Positions 62,140 to 64,000 of a stretch of DNA of 64,000 nucleotides are shown here, one piece after another. The stretch is from the NCBI RefSeq assembly GCF_019263805.1, contig NZ_CP079195.1:251501-315500 (forward strand), in the 5' to 3' direction. Origin of the DNA: Polaribacter sp. NJDZ03. Its GTDB lineage: Bacteria > Bacteroidota > Bacteroidia > Flavobacteriales > Flavobacteriaceae. Positions within the stretch are counted from its first letter, which is position 1. Every line of letters starts with the position of its first letter. The notes beneath the pieces are model-generated. The model was given only the letters and a program-made list of their open reading frames with translations, had not been told where the DNA came from and ran no database searches. Both the position numbers and the translations under genes were made by a program.

Positions 62140-63549
62140 TTATAAAGAGTTTAAAAATTTAAGGACTTGTTCTCGTTTTTCTTTTGATAAATTTTTGAAG
62201 TTATTTTTAGCACTTTCAGCTTCGCCACCGTGCCACAATACAGCTTCTTCTATATTTCTAGCTCTACCATCGTGTAATAAAAAAGTATGATTGTTTACCG
62301 TTTCTATTAAACCTAAACCCCAAAGAGGTTGTGTTCTCCATTCGTTTCCGTTGGCTAAAAAATCGGCTCTATTGTCTGCAAGTTCATCACCCATATCATG
62401 TAACAAAAAATCTGAATAAGGTCTAATCGTTCTATTTTCTAATTGTGTTAATAAAGAATAATCATTACCAGTTGTAAAGTTGTTTACGTGGCAAGTAACA
62501 CATGCCAAATCATTAAATAATTGTTTTCCTTCTAAAACATCAAGAGTTTTATAATCTCTTCTTTTAGGGACAGAAATAGCAGCTTGATACACCATTATTC
62601 TGCTCATTTGAGTATCGGTAACTTCTACCGTTTCACCAACATTATTTCCATTATTTAATTTGCTGCAATCTAAACCATTAGGGCAATTTTCATCAGGAAA
62701 TAAAGACGTTGTTAATCCCATATCTCCACTAAAAGCGGCTGCTACTTGTTGTTCTAAAGAGGGTTGGTTGGCCTTCCATCCAAATTTACCAATGGTAGTT
62801 TTCTTTTCTTTAACATTCCAAACATAGTTTGCTTTACCAGAAATTCCATCACCATCTAAATCATTAATATCTTGGTTTTCCAAAATACTAGCTTCGCTTA
62901 AAGCATCTATAAAACCCAAACCAATTACTTGTGCCCCAACACGAGCAGATTGTTTTACATGCTGTAAACTACCATAATTTTCATTTACAATTGTGTAGGT
63001 TGGTTTTCTTAATTCATACGTTTCTCCGTCTGGATAGGTGCCTGTAATTGTTTGGAAACTTACATTAATAGTTCCTTCTTTAGTAATACCTAAATTAGAA
63101 TTATCTTGTAATTGTCCGCCATAATTAGGGAAATCAATTGGTCCATTTATAGGATCATTACCAGCACTTAAACGGATTAAAAATCCTTGAGAACTTGCAT
63201 TATTTTCTAATACTGGTTTTCCTCTTCCGTCATTAGAGTGACAAGAAGCACAAGCTCTCGCATTAAAAATAGGACCTAAACCATCTCTAGAAGTGGTGGT
63301 TGCAGGTGCAGAAACCCAACTTTGCTCAAACATAGCATTACCAATGCCAAAGAAAGCAGATTCTAAACCGATTAAACCAGGGATACTCGTTCCAAAAGCT
63401 TTTTCTGCTGTAAAAGCTTCTATAGATAATTCTGAAACTAAGTTTTCTTCACCTAATTCATACTCAATATTAATGTACTCTTCATCTGAAAGTCCATCAG
63501 AATTACAAGAAAAAAACATGAATATTAAAATACAATAAAAATATTTCAT
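62140..63549 (-). CDS. Di-heme oxidoreductase-like lipoprotein (DUF1111)
   Basis: A 469-residue protein with lipobox FFSC (Cys15). Two heme c sites are CASCHSNDGRG (Cys100-His104) and CVTCHVNNF near residue 355. GLGPIFNARA and FLLHDGRARNIEEAVLWHGG are further signatures of this MauG/peroxidase-related family. Cyanobacterial IrpB-type proteins lie beside the imelysin IrpA, and here imelysin genes lie on both sides. It may change the redox state of iron at the cell surface. Confidence 0.9.
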   Translation of the reverse strand: MKYFYCILIFMFFSCNSDGLSDEEYINIEYELGEENLVSELSIEAFTAEKAFGTSIPGLIGLESAFFGIGNAMFEQSWVSAPATTTSRDGLGPIFNARACASCHSNDGRGKPVLENNASSQGFLIRLSAGNDPINGPIDFPNYGGQLQDNSNLGITKEGTINVSFQTITGTYPDGETYELRKPTYTIVNENYGSLQHVKQSARVGAQVIGLGFIDALSEASILENQDINDLDGDGISGKANYVWNVKEKKTTIGKFGWKANQPSLEQQVAAAFSGDMGLTTSLFPDENCPNGLDCSKLNNGNNVGETVEVTDTQMSRIMVYQAAISVPKRRDYKTLDVLEGKQLFNDLACVTCHVNNFTTGNDYSLLTQLENRTIRPYSDFLLHDMGDELADNRADFLANGNEWRTQPLWGLGLIETVNNHTFLLHDGRARNIEEAVLWHGGEAESAKNNFKNLSKEKREQVLKFLNSL

Positions 63550-63630
63550 TTGCTTTTATTTATAAAATAGAGAAAACTGAAGCCCCTAAAGTCTTCAGTT
63601 TTATTAAAAAATTAATACGTTTTACTATAA

Positions 63631-64000
63631 TTATCCACCAACTGTAATAGTAACCCCTAATGCATTAGCTGCATCAGAAATTGCATGACTTTGTTCTACT
63701 AAAGCTAAAGCCAAATCATTAGCAGGACCACCAGAAGTTAAATTTTCTTCGCTAATAATTTCATCAAAATTCTTACCTAAACCTAATAAAGTATTTAATT
63801 TAGAAATAGTGTCATCTGCTTTTGTTTCTAAAGTAGTTCCAAAAGCGTTGTTGTTTTGCTTTACTAATGTTATTAAAGAAGCACCAGAAATTATAGCACC
63901 ACTTTCTGTGGTATAACTACCAATAATAATATTGTTTATACCGTGTACATTTGCCCACATATCTTGGTTTGTATTGTCAGAAAAACAAGAATGTTCATTT
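63631..64000 (-). CDS. Imelysin-family protein 3 (5' end outside window)
   Basis: The minus-strand frame is open to the window edge. The last 123 residues start with NEHSCFSDNTNQDMWAN, which matches the HSCFSDNT block of IrpA-type imelysins, then GINNIIIGSY and a helical end LVEQSHAISDAANALGVTIT. Unlike the other two copies it does not end in DGD. The GxHxxE region lies beyond the window. It is upstream of the DUF1111 gene in an IrpA-IrpB-like order. Confidence 0.8.
   Translation of the reverse strand, partial: NEHSCFSDNTNQDMWANVHGINNIIIGSYTTESGAIISGASLITLVKQNNNAFGTTLETKADDTISKLNTLLGLGKNFDEIISEENLTSGGPANDLALALVEQSHAISDAANALGVTITVGG

Overview
The window is AT-rich DNA from a Bacteroidota chromosome, most likely a marine member of the Flavobacteriaceae (Polaribacter/Tenacibaculum-like; the genus is my inference). 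Evidence for this is the gliding lipoprotein GldI, a SusC-like TonB receptor, DUF4856, imelysin and DUF1573 proteins, the Bacteroidota promoter form TTG-N18/19-TAnnTTTG at many genes, and short lipoprotein signals followed by acidic or charged residues. I see no rRNA, tRNA or CRISPR array.

Layout. 1-7458 is housekeeping: an endonuclease-like gene, two rhomboids, mutL, ribH, a TPR protein, recF and a DciA-like protein. 8100-14640 is an accessory island. Small unrelated minus-strand genes are separated by long imperfect palindromes that resemble integron attC sites, and there is no integrase in the window. One palindrome is split by an IS110 element whose upstream non-coding region can be read as a bridge RNA. 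It carries an 11-base copy of the exact sequence the element is inserted into. A beta-lactamase remnant lies at the far end. A lone cassette of the same kind sits at 34886-35976. 14753-25906 is core again: ndk, a DHH phosphoesterase-gldI-FKBP-cyclophilin/FKBP-PAP2 operon, pheT, lipA, an ECF sigma factor and a glycosyltransferase.

26040-33693 holds mscS and then an ECF sigma factor gene, followed by four transcription units. Each unit is preceded by the same two-part motif, CGCAAGTTTT-N12/13-CATCTAAA. The units encode a probable anti-sigma factor, a CpxP/Spy-like protein, an EF-hand lipoprotein, a CotH-like kinase, two YHYH-domain proteins, a MORN-like lipoprotein and an SCO protein. I read this as one envelope regulon, possibly metal-related, with no function I recognise.

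33840-52669 contains murB, catalase, an aminotransferase, a broken aspartyl protease, valS, an OmpA protein, an aldo/keto reductase, a FAD/Fe-S oxidoreductase, a methyltransferase, and a divergent MFS transporter and HMG-CoA lyase pair. 52840-64000 has a 5'-nucleotidase-like protein and then an iron-type locus: DUF4856, imelysin, HTTM protein, TonB receptor, a second imelysin, a DUF1111 di-heme protein and a third, partial imelysin. Several families of dispersed palindromic repeats occur between genes. One copy lies in frame inside the HTTM gene.
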